A model generated the notes under the pieces. It made no database searches, was not told the origin of the DNA, and saw only the letters and a list, made by a program, of their open reading frames with translations. Shown here one piece after another: positions 1 to 13,600 of a stretch of 64,000 bases of DNA. The stretch comes from Sycobia sp. Sy_11 (lineage: Eukaryota; Arthropoda; Insecta; Hymenoptera; Epichrysomallidae). The stretch's first letter is position 1; each line of letters begins with the position of its first letter. The DNA lies in contig JACCIC010000028.1 in NCBI GenBank assembly GCA_018907035.1, positions 932,001 through 996,000 of the forward strand, given 5' to 3'. A program made the position numbers and the translations under genes.

Positions 1-2459
1 ATAGAGCATAATAGTTAATCTCGTTATATTTTTATGATTGATAAATTATATTGTTACATTTGTGTCAGAAAAAAATTCGCTATAATAAAAATAAAAATAG
101 TTTATCTTGCATTTAACAGATTAATTAATTTTGTTGTCTGATTTTTATACTGCTCTGTAATATTCAATTTTAAAATATTGAAAATGTAAATAAAATTTAA
201 AACTAATAATTTAAACATTGTTTATGTATTTATTAATTTTACTATTTTATATTAAATAATTTTAATTAAAAGTATATTTCTCTATTAATTATATTCTTTC
301 ATATATCTTTTCTTAATGATACATGATACTAAAATCTTAATGTAATTATTTGGTGCTGTTTCAATTATCAATACACTTATTAAAATGCTGTTTTAATTTA
401 ATTGCAATAGAAAAATTAATTTAAAAATATTACACATAAAATCTGCCTCCAATTAAAGAATTGTTTGGTAGCAAATAAATCTAATTATGTTTGGTGAAAA
501 CAATCTTCATAAAATTGTAAGTAAATTATTTGAGAACAAATTAGTTTGGAAACTTTAAAAAATATTTGTTTAAACAACAATTATTGTATAGATTATTAAC
601 AACAGGTTTGTTTTAAAAAAAGAATATCTTAAAAGAATATAATATCTACAGATTTGTCATAATTTTGTAGCATCTTTAATATTAAAGAAAGAACTTTTTC
701 TATTGTAATGATCATATCAATATTAAAACTTGAAATTCTTGAAATCTATATAACTTAATGTATTTTCTGTAAAATTTTTAGTTTGACATATAGTGTTTTA
801 GTGAAGATTCATACGTATAAGATTTTCTATAAATGCTTCTATAAATTTTTATTTAAATTATGAAAAACTATCAATCTTTTGTATATTTTTATGAAATAAA
901 AATTGCAATATAAATTTTAATAGTATTTTTGCAAATATATATTAAGTTTTCTTTTATATTGGTGAGTGATATAATTTGTACTATAATTGAATTTCTATAA
1001 AAGAATAACTTTTTAATGATTTTTTATTAATTTAAGAGATTTTTGTATTAGAGTGAATGTATTTATTTTCAGTTTACTCTAAAATGAGACTAAAAAAATT
1101 TGAAGATTTTTTATTCATAATTTAATATTTGTTTTAGATATACTGCATAATAACTCAAGAAATAACAGAAATTGAACTTTCAATAACATGTATTTTATTT
1201 CCTTTCATGATTCAAATATAAAGCTATAACCTTTAATTAAGCAGTATTAAAGCCAATGCTATATATTCATACCTTTTGATCAAATATTTTTTCATTAACT
1301 TCAATAAAACATATAGTAAAAAAATACTGAATTATTATAAAGAATATTATAGAATTTTATCGAAATTGGACATCATTTTTTATACTTTTCTGAAAATCAA
1401 CGACAAGGTTGTGGGGACAATGAAAATTATTATAAAAATGCAGATTGTTTAAAGATAGAAATCAATTTTTTCTTATTTTTGAACTATGAAGTATTTATAT
1501 ATTTTTTGCTCTTTTTATATTTTCTTTTAGTATTATTTAACTGTATTTACTAATAAATAAATAAGATATAGTATAGATTTTTCTGTGAACACGTAGCTAT
1601 TGTAGAATATAAGACTAAATCAGAATTTGCATCTTAGTGCTTCATAATATGTAAAATATATGATTTGTCACCCTCGATGATTAGAGAGATTGTAAATAAC
1701 ATTCATCTCTATAATAGCAAAACTAAATTTTATAAGAAAAGAATACAGTCAATCTGAATAAAATAAAATAATCCTAAAATATAAATAAATGTAATTATGT
1801 ATTACAATATATTTTTAACCCTAAATTTTAATACAACAATATTTTGAATATATTGTATACCAAAAACTTGTTTATAAGAAATCACATATTAAGAGAAACT
1901 TTCTTAAATTTAATCAAATTTAAATTATTTAATTATTAGTATTTAAATCATATTGTTAAAGTATTTCATTTAAATTAAGAATTTATAAATATTTATTAGA
2001 TATAGTAAACATTTCTTATTAAAATCCTAATATTAATAACATGATTTAAATTCATATTTAATTAAATTTAAGCTATTTTTTCTGAGTAAACTATGCAGAA
2101 TTTAAAGCTCAACTTTAAATGTGTATCTAATAATATATTGTATAATAGGAAAGAAAAATAAGTTTATATGTACAATTTAATAAATAAATTTTTGTTTATT
2201 TTCTGTTGACAGTAAAATATATTAAGTACAAGTTACATTACGATATGTGTATTATTGCGTGTAGACTTATTTGTATCTGTATTTATATATAATTATATAT
2301 TGAATAAAATGATTATAATTGTAAATAGTAACTTATTACTTAAAATCGTACATTATTTATAGATATTTTTATACATATATTCACATTTGTCTTATTGGAT
2401 ATGCAAATACCAAAGAGATGGAATAAAATTTGTTAAAAATTTCTAAATTGAAATAAAAT
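1..2459. other. AT-rich DNA, no gene seen
   Basis: Very AT-rich sequence with short runs of A and T. I see no open frame with recognisable protein similarity, no splice-consistent exon chain and no tRNA-like structure. It could be intergenic or part of a long intron of a gene outside the window. Confidence 0.6.
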
Positions 2460-3633
2460 TACGAGGTGTGCTCAAAACGTAAGATGAATTCTCATTTTGT
2501 CCAAAAATACTTATTTATTCATCAATATTTATGTTGCCCCCTTCAAAGTGATCCCTCTCAGATACAATACACTTGTGTCACCGCTTTTTCCAATCTTCAA
2601 AGCAATTCTGATAAGCACTTATTGTTATAGCCTTGAGTTCTTCCATCGATGCGGTCTTTATCTCCTCGATCGTAGTAAAACGCCGTCCTTTCATGAATCT
2701 TTTCAGTTTTGCAAACAGAAAAAAGTTACAGGGGCAAAATCTGGTGAATACGATGGTTGAAGCATTAATACGGTGTTGTTATTAGTCAAAAAATTACAAA
2801 CAAGCAATGACGTGTGAGCTGGCGCATTATTGTGGTACAATAACCATGACTGATTTTTCCAAAATTTCGGACGTTTTTTCGTATTGCTTTATGTAAACGG
2901 CGCTTAACTTCAAAGTAACAATACTCCTTATTAACTTATGATCTTGTGATAAAAACTCCTAATTCATAACGCTGCGACAATCAAAGAAAACAGTAAACAA
3001 TACCTTGACATTTAAAGAAATTTGACATGCTTTTTTATGCGACTTTTTTTTTATCAAAATTTAGAAATTTCAGAAGAAATTTTCTTGACAAGTGTCTCAT
3101 TCCCAAAGCCTCCGATAACTTGCTTGGTACGAACTAAACGAGATGCCGATATCATCAGCAAATTCTCTTATGGTAATTCGACGAGTCCCCAACATTTTTT
3201 TCTTCACTTTTTCAACGTTTTTGTCAGTTGTTAACAAGCTGGATCGTCCAGAGCAAAGTTCGTCATTGGTATTTCCTCGGTCTTCTTGGAACAGCTTGTG
3301 CAGTTCTTATAAACATTTTTTTTTGACATAGAATAGACTCACCGTATGTCACTGCCAACATTTCAAGTGTTTTAAAACACTATTCCGTTTTATACACAAA
3401 ATTTAATGCAAATTCTTTCATCCATTTTTTTTCAATAGCAGGAAATCGTCGAGAAAACAAAACACTTCTAATCTTTATGCTTCTCGTAAACAAACTAAAA
3501 ATGCTACATAACTGAAACTGAAAATATGTTCGGGACGAATATACCAACATAAAATTTAAAAAAAATCGAAGTACGAATGTACACAGTCCGCAAAATTTGA
3601 AAATTCACTTTACTTTTTTTATCACACTTCATA
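2460..3633 (-). mobile_element. Mariner DNA transposon, dead copy 1
   Basis: The left end reads TA then CGAGGTGTGCTCAAAA. The right end, read on the minus strand, begins TA then TGAAGTGTGATAAAAA and stays alignable for about 40 bases, so these are diverged terminal inverted repeats. The TA pairs at 2460-2461 and 3632-3633 fit the mariner TA target duplication. The interior (about 1.17 kb) carries minus-strand transposase remains. The inverted repeats resemble those of the copy at 41489-42428, so both probably belong to related subfamilies. Confidence 0.85.
2500..3330 (-). pseudogene. Mariner transposase remnant (copy 1)
   Basis: On the minus strand the N-terminal part shows the mariner helix-turn-helix stretch RITIREFADDIGISFSSYQA (around 3110-3180). 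The C-terminal part shows YHNNAPAHTSLLV and YSPDFAPCNFFLF (around 2720-2860). In intact mariners the matching motifs are HDNAPAH and PDLAPCDFF, so the second and third catalytic Asp are both Asn here. A TGA replaces the Trp of the usual KKRWHKC motif. The centre between about 2880 and 3080 is not alignable. The copy cannot make an active transposase. Confidence 0.8.
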
Positions 3634-4435
3634 TATATTAACCATAAAAAGAAAACCATAAATCTCATCTTTAACATCTTCACATTGGATTACATATGTT
3701 TAAATGCAATAATGTAACTTTTTGATTAATGTATAAACCAATATAATAACCAAATTATTTTTAAGATGATTTATTTATTTACCAAATTATTAAGATGAAT
3801 TATTATTATACCATAATATATTATCAAATTATTTTATATATTTTATTTTAATTTTTCAAATAGATTCTGGAGGTTTAGATATCGTAATGTACATTTTTAA
3901 AGAAAATAAAGAATTTTTTAATATTTGTATATGTTTTACGAGATGCGATAATTTAGTTTAGGCGCTTATATCTGATGCATCATAATCACTATAAACTGTT
4001 ACTAATTATTTATTATTCGAAATGATGTGTGTGCATATATAGATAACATATTTACTTTATTTAAGATTGAAAAACATATATCTTTTACCTCATAATGGCC
4101 CCATTACTTTCTGAAATATATTTTTTATAGTAATTTTTAATTATCAATTTTGAAGTTTAGAGTTTGCATCTATATTAATAGTTATCAATTATTAAATTCT
4201 AAATCGTTTTATATAATTTGTAACGATAGAATATTTAATGGAAAATTGTATTTCATGTAAGGACATTAAAATACCTATAATTTAAATAATTTTCACAATA
4301 CAAAGATTTATTTAAGAAATATTATCTTTAATACTACATTATATTATTCATTTGAAATGTTTAATTAATTAATGTCCTGTTGAATTTATCTTCTAGAGAT
4401 TTTTGGTAAGTTTTTTGCGCGCGCAACTATTCTGC

Positions 4436-4574
4436 TTATGTATGTGTGTATGCGTGTGTATGCGCGTGTGTATGCGTGTGTATGCGTGTGTATGTTTGTG
4501 TGTATGTGTGTATGCGTGTGTATACGTGTGTATGTGTGTGTATGTGTGTGTGAGTGTGTGTGTGCGCGCATGTA
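4436..4574. repeat. Complex (TG)n / TGTATGCG microsatellite
   Basis: About 140 bp of alternating TG with interspersed TATG and GCG variants, mostly a degenerate 10-bp unit TGTGTATGCG. The alternating purine-pyrimidine pattern is of the kind that can adopt Z-DNA. Confidence 0.9.
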
Positions 4575-5319
4575 CGAGTCGTGTGCCTTTGATATATATT
4601 TTATACCTTTGCATTCCTGGTTTTCTTTTTACTACCAGACCATCTTACATTAGGTAGCGCGTGCGATATCAGATAATGTTTCCTACTTTATAGCTAATTA
4701 ATGAAACTTACACAGGATCGATAGATTTTAGATAGCATTTTTTTCTAATAAATGATATAAATTATATATACTGTATATTATATCAATAATTATATTACAG
4801 AAATTGCATCATACAATTATTTAATAGAATTTTCATACAACATTTTTTAGCTTTTTATTAACATTAGTAAAACAAGTATTAAATAATTATAAATTGATTT
4901 AATATTATATATTTATAAACAACTACGATTAATTTAAATTCCACGCATTTTTGCTCATAAAAATTATATGTCAATAAAAATAAATAAATAATCTAATAAT
5001 TGGATTCTTACAAAAATCTATTCATATAGGTATCTGTTTTATTATAATCGATATTAAAAGGTTTTGAACGATATTGTGAATAATAATTTTTTTGTTTACA
5101 TGATAAATTACTATAATAATACTTATGATATAATATAATCACGATGATGATTATAATGATAATCATAAATAACTCCATAAAATAACTCCAAAATTAATGC
5201 TATATTATATGAGTGATCTTATATATGTGATACGAGTATAAAGAATCGGAATATTGTTTGTTGATGTATTTTTATTATTTTAATAAGACAGTGGCGCTTC
5301 ATGAAAAAAATATACTTGC

Positions 5320-5321
<2 letters not shown>

Positions 5322-5378
<57 letters not shown>

Positions 5379-5379
5379 T
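5322..5379. repeat. (AT)n microsatellite
   Basis: Nearly pure AT dinucleotide run with one GT interruption near the 3' end. It lies just upstream of the GC-rich promoter region. Confidence 0.9.
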
Positions 5380-5394
5380 AGTGCAATAGTGTAG

Positions 5395-6720
5395 CTATAA
5401 TAGCAAGGTACCGAGTATAGCGACGACATATGCTAGTGACAATTGACTAGTGAGATTATGGTTAATACAGTGGCAAACGGGAAAGCCGCAAAACTCGACT
5501 TGAATTCTGGAGTTGTTTGCTATTCTGGTGTTCGGGAACTTTATGGGCCCCGCAAATGGCAGCAATGACAAGTTTGTGATGGCCGTTGTCAGCTCGCGGA
5601 GAAGCGCGTTTACGCGAGAGTAGCTTCCGCGCGAGCCACGATTCAAGAGCAGTTCGTTCGCGTTCATCCCTGGTACGCCGCTACGGTACCGCCTATTATA
5701 AACCACCATACCGGCCCTCGCGCATTTCCCGTCCTTATACCGTTGCGCTTCGCAGACAACCCGCTGTAGTCCAGCGGCGCACTCGCGGCCTTGGTTGGCG
5801 CCTCTCGTATCGCGTGTGCTTATAACGGGCCACCAGCCGCGTCGTCCTGCACCATAGCCGACGACTTCGCCAATCAGCCAGCCAGCAGTAGCAGTAAAAG
5901 AGGAAACCAGCATAGCTAGTGCGTCTCCCCTGCAGCGGGTCTATGCGTCGATGAGTCGTGCCCTCGCACAGGCAGAGGCTAGCGCTAGTGCATATAAATG
6001 TCCAGCAGCCCAACAGATAGGAGAGCCTGTTGGAACAGTGCGTTTCTAGGTAGCTGGGGCATTCGCACCCGGAGCTGCCCTGTGCTTTGAGTCGTAAGTG
6101 CCACTGGCCGAGGCCAGCTCTTTTGTTTACATCTTGTCACTCCTCTGTGTTCGAGCCGAGCTCGGCTGAGCTGAGCCGTCAGCAGTGGCAGCGCCAGCAT
6201 TTCGGAGCACGGCGCGCTTCTTCGTTATGATACCTATATATACGTGCGTGTAGTTGAAGGCTTTGTTGTGTACGCACGGCTGCGCATTATACGCGCGCGC
6301 CATCGCATTATATCGCGCGAGTGCGTTTGCATTACCGTGGATGAATGCGCGGAGTACGCGTAATTGAAGCGCGTTTGTGGAACCCGGAAAATCGGCAGCT
6401 GTACTCTGCAAGCGTAAAAGCTAGTAAAGGCACAGAAACCCTTTGCGTGGTGTCTTGCGCTTTTGTAGATTTTGGGAGGACGTGCGCGCGGTATAGCTAA
6501 CGCTCAGCTGTGTGCATTGGCCTTGCCTTCAGAACCGAGATTCTGTGCTTTCTCGAACTGCCAGTGCCACTGCTCGTGTTATGCAGGGTTTGCAGCTAGA
6601 GTAACCCAATTGTTTATAAGATGCAATCATTCGCGCGGGCTTCAATGTTCTCTTAGATAAACGATACAGCTTATAACCTCAAAGCCTCTAAAGCTAGAGT
6701 TTCCCAGCTGTCGTCTTGCG
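5395..6720 (+). promoter_or_regulatory. GC/CpG-rich promoter and 5' leader region of the BICRA-like gene
   Basis: Base composition changes sharply from AT-rich to GC-rich with many CpG, including runs of CGCG, and returns to AT-rich after about 6.7 kb. A TATA-like TATAAAT lies at 5993-5999. A strong splice donor (TC then GTAAGT) lies at 6094, so a first non-coding exon of about 6025-6093 is plausible. An acceptor TTTCAG at 6885 would join it to the leader exon at 6886. Open frames of up to 172 codons here show no domain and are best explained by high GC. The transcription start is inferred. Confidence 0.45.
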
Positions 6721-6885
6721 CGCGTTTTGCTTATTTATTCTTCGCTAAAATGTTCAAGTGCGGTCAAGTAGCTCTCAAACTTATGGTAGTTACAAGTTGC
6801 TTCTAGATACCGTTTATTTTTAAACTTATATAGTTTATTAGCAATATTTTATAATTTTTCTTTTTTCTTTTTTGTTTTGTTTCAG

Positions 6886-7538
6886 TGTTGGCTTTTACAG
6901 CAGCTGGAATTTTCATAAAGTTTTACAGTACCACATGCTTGAATCTCAACTTACGATGAAATGTTTATGAGCCACCTACTTCTGCTACTCATGCAAACCA
7001 TGCCAACTAATTGTTTTTGGCTTCTGGACTTGGGCTAGAATGAAGCTAAATAATCAATTCTGTTGACAATGTGAAAAGTTATTGAGTTTTAGCCTTGTAT
7101 AACTCAAATAATTCTTGAACCAACATTGTTAATGTAGAATATCATTATTATATTAAAAGTGTTTATCAAGTAATACATATAAATGGGTGAAGTTTATAAA
7201 CAAATGTGTTCAAGCATTAAATTAGAGCATAAACATTACTGTATAGTCTGCCTCTTTTTTAATGGATAATATGCTGTATAAATGAAGATCATTAGTAAAA
7301 AATTGGTATATCAAAGGTGAAAGTGCAGTTAAATCAAAAAGGAGCTGTAACAGGCTTCTACAATGTGTGCAGAGTAGGTTCTTAAGGGGAATGCTTGCAA
7401 GAATAAAATCACTTGCAAGGAAATCTATAGAAAGTACATGCATGTCAGGGACAGGCAATCTTGGACGTAAACGCGTTGAATGGCGTCGCAACGCCAATAT
7501 AAAAATCAATCATTTTCTAAAAAATATTAGTCTAGAAG
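6886..7538 (+). other. Probable 5' leader exon of the BICRA-like gene
   Basis: It is bounded by a polypyrimidine tract plus CAG (6883-6885) and the donor GTGAGT at 7539. The exon carries the start of a spliced 62-codon ORF (ATG at 7391). The next exon, 7601-7791, carries the BICRA-like start codon, so both ORFs would lie on one mRNA. Confidence 0.45.
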
Positions 7539-7641
7539 GTGAGTATAAATTATATATAACAATTTGATTTTATATTATTATTTATATGTTTTGTTTTTAG
7601 ATATAAAGTTTGAAGAATTAAAAGATATAAGGGAACTATAA
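7391..7641 (+). CDS. Spliced 62-residue upstream ORF (unknown small protein)
   Basis: The ORF begins at ATG 7391 and runs to the donor at 7538/7539. It continues in frame after the acceptor TTTTTAG at 7600, and stops at TAA 7639-7641, giving exons 7391-7538 and 7601-7641. The product is basic in its first half (LARIKSLARK, LGRKRVEWRRNANIK) and acidic at the end (LEDIKFEELKDIREL). It has no signal peptide or membrane segment. The frame stays open precisely across an intron, which supports real coding. The stop lies 42 nt before the BICRA-like ATG. I do not recognise the family. It could be a translated upstream ORF repressing the main ORF, or an independent microprotein from a dicistronic mRNA. 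Confidence 0.45.
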
Positions 7642-7683
7642 GGTAGCTAAACGCTGCCCAGAGTTTCGAGGTGCTGCGTGGGC

Positions 7684-10600
7684 ATGCAGCAGCCTCAGTC
7701 ACGCCCTCTTCTTGGGGACTCAGTATCCTCTACAACATCCCCAAATACACGTCGTAATAACACTCCTGTTGCAGTTCTTACTCAACAACAAGTATATATT
7801 TCTTATAACTACAAATTTTAAATACAAGTTAATTGGTAATATTTATCTATTTCTCTCTTTCAGTTACAACAATTACATCAATTACAGTCTCAAAATTCTG
7901 GAACTCAATCTCTAACATTTACTCTTCAACAACCATCTAGTGGTGTGAGTATTAGTTTATAAATATATTTCTTTCATTTAATTGCTTATAAATTAATATA
8001 TATGTAGGTTTCAAATCAATTCTATCAAATGAGGTTTTTTCTTTCATTTATATTTTATTGATATAAGAATTTTCGCAAATCAAGATATTTATAAGCTGTA
8101 ATTATATAGCATTTTTATATATTTCATTACAGGGCCAAGAGCAGGCAAATGGATCAACAACTGGAAATCACATTCTTTATGTCAATCAACTGAACCAGTT
8201 AAATCAAGGTCCTATTAATCCTTCTGGGACTGGTATGGGCCTACCCCCGGCCACCCCCACATTTGGGGTAGGCCTAAATATGGGATTGCCGTTATCATTG
8301 CTCAACACAAGTCTTACATCATTAACTTCAAATGCCATAACAACATCAAATCCATTGCTTAATTTAAGCCTTCCCAGCATTAATTCGGGTCTAACTGCAA
8401 TAAATCCTAGTATAAACCAATTAAGTACCTTAGGCACAAATCTAAATTCTAATTTGCCATCAGACAGTATTAGCAATGGGCTTTCAAATCTTGGACAAGA
8501 TTTAACTGGTATGAGTTCTGGGATTAATCGCTTAGGAACATTAAATTCCACCAGCATTGGCTCTGGACTCTCTAATATAAATACAGGCCTTACAAGTGTG
8601 AATCCAAATTTAGCGAGCTTAAATACATCTACAATAAATCAAAATCTTGCTAACATCAATTCAAATCTGAATGCAACAAATTCTGGTGCACCTTCATTAA
8701 GTTCACTAAATTCTAATTTAAATTTGTCTACCAATAACATAAATTCAGCTTTAAACCAGCAAGGAATTAATAGATCTTTAAATACAATTACAAATTTCAA
8801 TCCAACAAGCAGCAGTACTCAATTTCCTTTCCAAACCATTCAAAGCATTCAGAGTATTGCTCCACATATTGTTGGTTCAAGTATAGCCAGTGTAAGTTCT
8901 GCCATATCTCAGAACCAAAGTAACAGTATTACTTCAACTGTACAGTCATCAAATACTGGACCTTCATCAAGTGTCAGTAATACCTATACTAGTACTTGCA
9001 GTGGCCCAGTTCTTACCACAACAGTAAATAATCCTCATGCATCAAATGCTAATCAGTCGATTAATGTCGCTCAATTCGGAATTATGAGTTCTAATATTCA
9101 AAATGTTATAACATCACAAGTCGCTGCCAATGAAACAAATCCAAATACTTCAATTAATGCTGCATATCAACGTCAGTTTTCAAATCAGAATTTAAATCAA
9201 TCACCTAGTGCAAATCAAGCCTCAAATTCAATTATTTCTAATATAAAAACAATGCAGAATATTCAAAATCAAACCAGTACTTCACCAGGGAGTCCATTTT
9301 CAATACCAATGAAGAGTCCAGCATCCAATATTGCCCCACCAACTCCAAGTCCAAGTCCAAATAGATTATTACTTCGAAGCCCTGCATCTAACTCAATGCA
9401 ATCAAGAAATAGTCCAAGTCCAGTATCTACTGCTACATCTAATACCAATTTTGGTGTACAGTTACAGAGTCCAATGCAAAGTCCAATGAGTGTTAGTCAA
9501 ATACAAAGTCCAGTGCCAAGTCCTTATCCTCCTTCAAAAAGTCCTCATCATTTAGGTCCTGGAACGGCTTTAAGTAATAAAAGTCCAGTGCCAGGAGGGA
9601 GTCCAGGTCCATCAGTGGTAAATAATAATTAATTAATATTTTTTTAATGTAACAACTCTGCTTATATATTAATTTTTGTTATGTAATAATTTGCTTTATG
9701 TTATGTCAACAAGTAGAAAAGTATTTTTCTTCAAAAATATTTGTACGCTCAGTTACAAAAATTTTAAATGTTTATTCCATAATTTATATTCGTTTCAAAC
9801 AATGTTATTTCTTATTAGGTCAGACCAAATACTCCAATTCTGCAGCAAGGTATGCAAGTTTTACAAATAATTCATGGTGCTCCTCAAGGATATCAACAAT
9901 CTCCTCAATTAGTCACTCGAACTCATCTTTTTGGTAATCAACAAATACAAATTACGGCAGCGTCAAAGCCTAGTAAACAACCGCCACAAATACTACCAAA
10001 ACCACCTTTACAGCAAGCAAATGTAGCTCCTCAAAAGCGAGTTACAACAACCATAACAAATCAAGTAAATATATTGTCTTTCCAAAAATGCTCAATTAAA
10101 TTTATTGTTTCTCAAAACTTTGATTTAAATAAATTTACTACAATAAGAATAATTTTTTGCTACATTATATATTATTATGATTGTTAAGAATACGAATAAC
10201 AATTATTTTTCATTAAAAATAACAAGGTTAGAAAAGTCTATAACAAACTAAACATAAGTTAATAATACTGTTAAGCTTTATGATGTATCGATCACTAGAA
10301 CATAAAACTAGTAATTCCATGCTGGTCTCAGTCGATTGATACCAACAGCTCCGTAAAAACTTATATGTACTTTGTTTATAAATATATTTTAAATTTTTTT
10401 CTCCAATAAGCATTATTATTATGAAGCATAAATAGAGCAATGTTAAATAACATTAAAAAATCAATAAGACTTAGAATTAAGTTCATTTTCAAATGTAAAT
10501 TACATTTTAATTTATTCATTATTAAATACAATTAAATAATGAATATTTATTTAATTTTTCATAGGTACCTCAGCAATCGCAACCTCAATTGGTTTTGGCA

Positions 10601-13600
10601 GGTCCTCAACCAAATCAACCAACAGCAACTATGATTCCCACTGCACAAGGCTTATTGTTAAATCAGGTTGTTATCTTGTGTTTAAAATTGGTTTTTGCAT
10701 GTTTATTTTATTATGCTTGGAAATTTCATTGCAAAAATATATTAACTTATTTTATTTCATATACTTCTAATTCAAACATTGAAACATCTTTTAATTCATT
10801 TCTTAATTTTAAGAGCTTATCATTGGAATAATCTAATAAACTACATTTTCATTTCTTTCATATTAACTATAATAAAATTAAAAAATATGCATGTGCATAT
10901 CATTTGTACATGCTTAACTTTTATTTTTTTCTTTCAATAAAAAAGCCTTCATTATTCAATCAATTCAAATACGACCGTGATTAAAACCTGTTTTTCATCA
11001 ATTTTCACATGGGGCAACATAATATTTTTTTATTGGCTTTGGTATGTAGGTACTGCCATCTACAGGACCAGTAATTGTACAACAACAACCAGGTGGAGTT
11101 CAACTAATTCTTAGGACTCCAGCAAATGCCCAACAACAAACGCATACTGCACAGGTGATGGTTTCATCTAATCACTCATTCATTATCATAATCTCACCTT
11201 ATGTAAATCTATTTTATTCATTGCTATATACATCTTTTAACTTCAATTTTAATAATAAATGCAAATTTCTAAATATAAACATCACTCTTAACTTTACACA
11301 TGCTGAATGCCATAATACAAAACTATTAACAAATATGTAAAATATTTTTAAAAATGTATATAAAAGGTTAGTATTATTCAATTTAATATTAATTGTATCC
11401 TTTTATCATTTAAAGAAATATATAATTTAGAAATATTTTTAAATTGAATTATATGTATTTTATTTTTTATATGTTTTTCTGTAATATTTATCAACAGGTC
11501 TATTTTATCTAAGCACCATAAGAGAAGCTGAGAAGTTTATATCTGTAACAGATGTATTTTTAGACTGAATTGAAGACAAAATTTTGTAATAATACTAATT
11601 ATGTTACAGCTAACACAGCAGCAGCTGGTAAGAGTTGTTACTGCACAAGGCATGCAATTGCAAGGTCTAGCACCAACTTTTTTTGCTGTACCCAATGGTT
11701 TTCCTTCTCCAGCACCTCCAGTAATAAGGCATACACCCTCTAGTCCAGCTCCTTGTATGTAAAATGTTTTAATAAGTTTTATGCTGTATTAGTTTCAAAT
11801 AATTTTTAAAAAAATGTAATATTTTTTTTTAAAGCAAATTCAGGTACTAGTGGATCGATTGTGATACAAAATACTCTGGTACAAAATTCACAACCTCAAA
11901 TGACACAAGCTGCTGCTATTAACACATCTGGGAACGTACAAACTGCGCAAACATTAATTGATCAAAGTTTGCTCCCACCACCAAAGAAAAAAGCAAAGAA
12001 AAAGAAGAAAGCAAAGAAAAAAGATGAAGAACCACCAAAACTAGATCTTGCTAGTATAATGAAGATATCAGGAATAGGTGACGATGATGATATTTTTGAC
12101 AGTGATCTCGCAGAAGCAGAAGTACCCCTACATTCTCAAACTGAAATAAGCCCTACTCAAAATTCTGCTCTTGTAACAACACCAAATACTTCCTCAGTGC
12201 AACAAAATGTGGTCCATTTACCAATTTCAAATACAACAAATGTGGTTCAACCAAATTCTACTTCAGATAATTTTAATTCAAATCAATTAGTTACACAACT
12301 TCCATCTCCTGTTCAGAATCCTATTTCTGGTCAATTAAGGTTAGCTCTTGGTGAAGATGGACGTGTTATACTACACCACACACCAGATCCAAATCAGCCT
12401 GAAATTGATCAAGCAACTGCTCAAGCTTTAATCAGATCATTAACACAAAGTGGAGGTCAAAATTCTCAAATTATTTCTCAACTTTTACAAGCACAATCTT
12501 TATTACAAACGTCACAGAATACAGCTAATAATAGACAAAAATTTGTAAAATCTCCACTTTCAAATAATTTATCAACAGGTCCACCATTATCAAGTCCATC
12601 TAATTTACAAAATCCAAATGCTGTAATTAATTCACATCAGATTCATGTTAATTCTAATTCAAGTAACTTGCAAAATTTTAATATTTCTGGTATATCACAA
12701 AGTTCTCAACCTGTATCAACTACTACGGTACAAACTTCTAATCCTTCTCAAAATCTAGGACCATCAGTGAAAAATGTTATTATCTCAAGAAAAGTTTTTG
12801 ATGCCAAAAAGCAGGCAATGGTTGATGTCAAATCTGTGACATGTCAAAAACCTAATGTACAAACTGTACGCACTTTATCTAATCAGATAACAAATATTAA
12901 TCAACAAACAACCAGTTTCCAACAAACAAAATGTAATCAGGCAAGGAAGACCACTTGTATTACATCTAATCAACAACAAAATCTTAATAAACAAGTAGTA
13001 ACTCAAATACAGAAGCCTATACAAACGTGTACTTCTATACAACGTAACATTCAGTTAGTAAAAAATACTCAAAATCACTTGCAACACATAAATATTCAAG
13101 AAGATAGTTCCTATACACCACAAAACGCTGCTGTATATCATCAAAAAGTTGCTCAGCAAGTATCAACATCTCAAACTATTCAAACGCAAAATGTTCAGCA
13201 TATATTTGAACAGAATTTACAACAAAATATTGGTTCGACATCGCAAAGAACATCAACAGATGGTGTTAAAATCGAATCAATAAATGTTATTCAAAGTACT
13301 GCAAGTAATATTCAACAACCACTTCAACAAAATGTTAATCTTATTCAACAAAATATCGGGGGTGGTCTTCAATCAATTGAGCAAAATTTGCAATTGACTA
13401 ATGATTTACAATTAGCTCAGTCACAAAATATCCAATCAAGTACAAATAGTGCAAGACAACAAAAAGTGAAATCAGTTAATGTAACCCCAGTTAATAATCA
13501 ATCAATTGAGCTTCAAAATCTTCAAGCAAGTATTTTAATTTCAAATTCTTCTTGTCCTACGCAGCAACAGGAACAACAAAAAGTAGAAACACAAAATCTT

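Larger units (their letters stand above)
3634..5394. other. AT-rich intergenic stretch with microsatellites
   Basis: No gene is supported. It holds a TG/TATG-type repeat (4436-4574) and an (AT)n tract (5322-5379), with AT-rich sequence between. Open frames across the TG repeat on both strands come from the repeat having no stop codons. Confidence 0.6.

Noticed and set aside
4386..4657. Several open frames on both strands rich in His/Thr or Cys/Val
   Set aside because: They are translations of the TG/TATG microsatellite, which lacks stops in several frames.
5395..6411. Open frames of 70-172 codons on both strands
   Set aside because: High GC removes stop codons here. No domains, no splice support, and several frames are open at once; better explained as promoter and leader.
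9618..9640. Apparent C-terminus of a 465-codon ORF ending VVNNN
   Set aside because: The GTG then GTAAATAA context is a splice donor; the next exon at 9819 continues in frame with the same composition.
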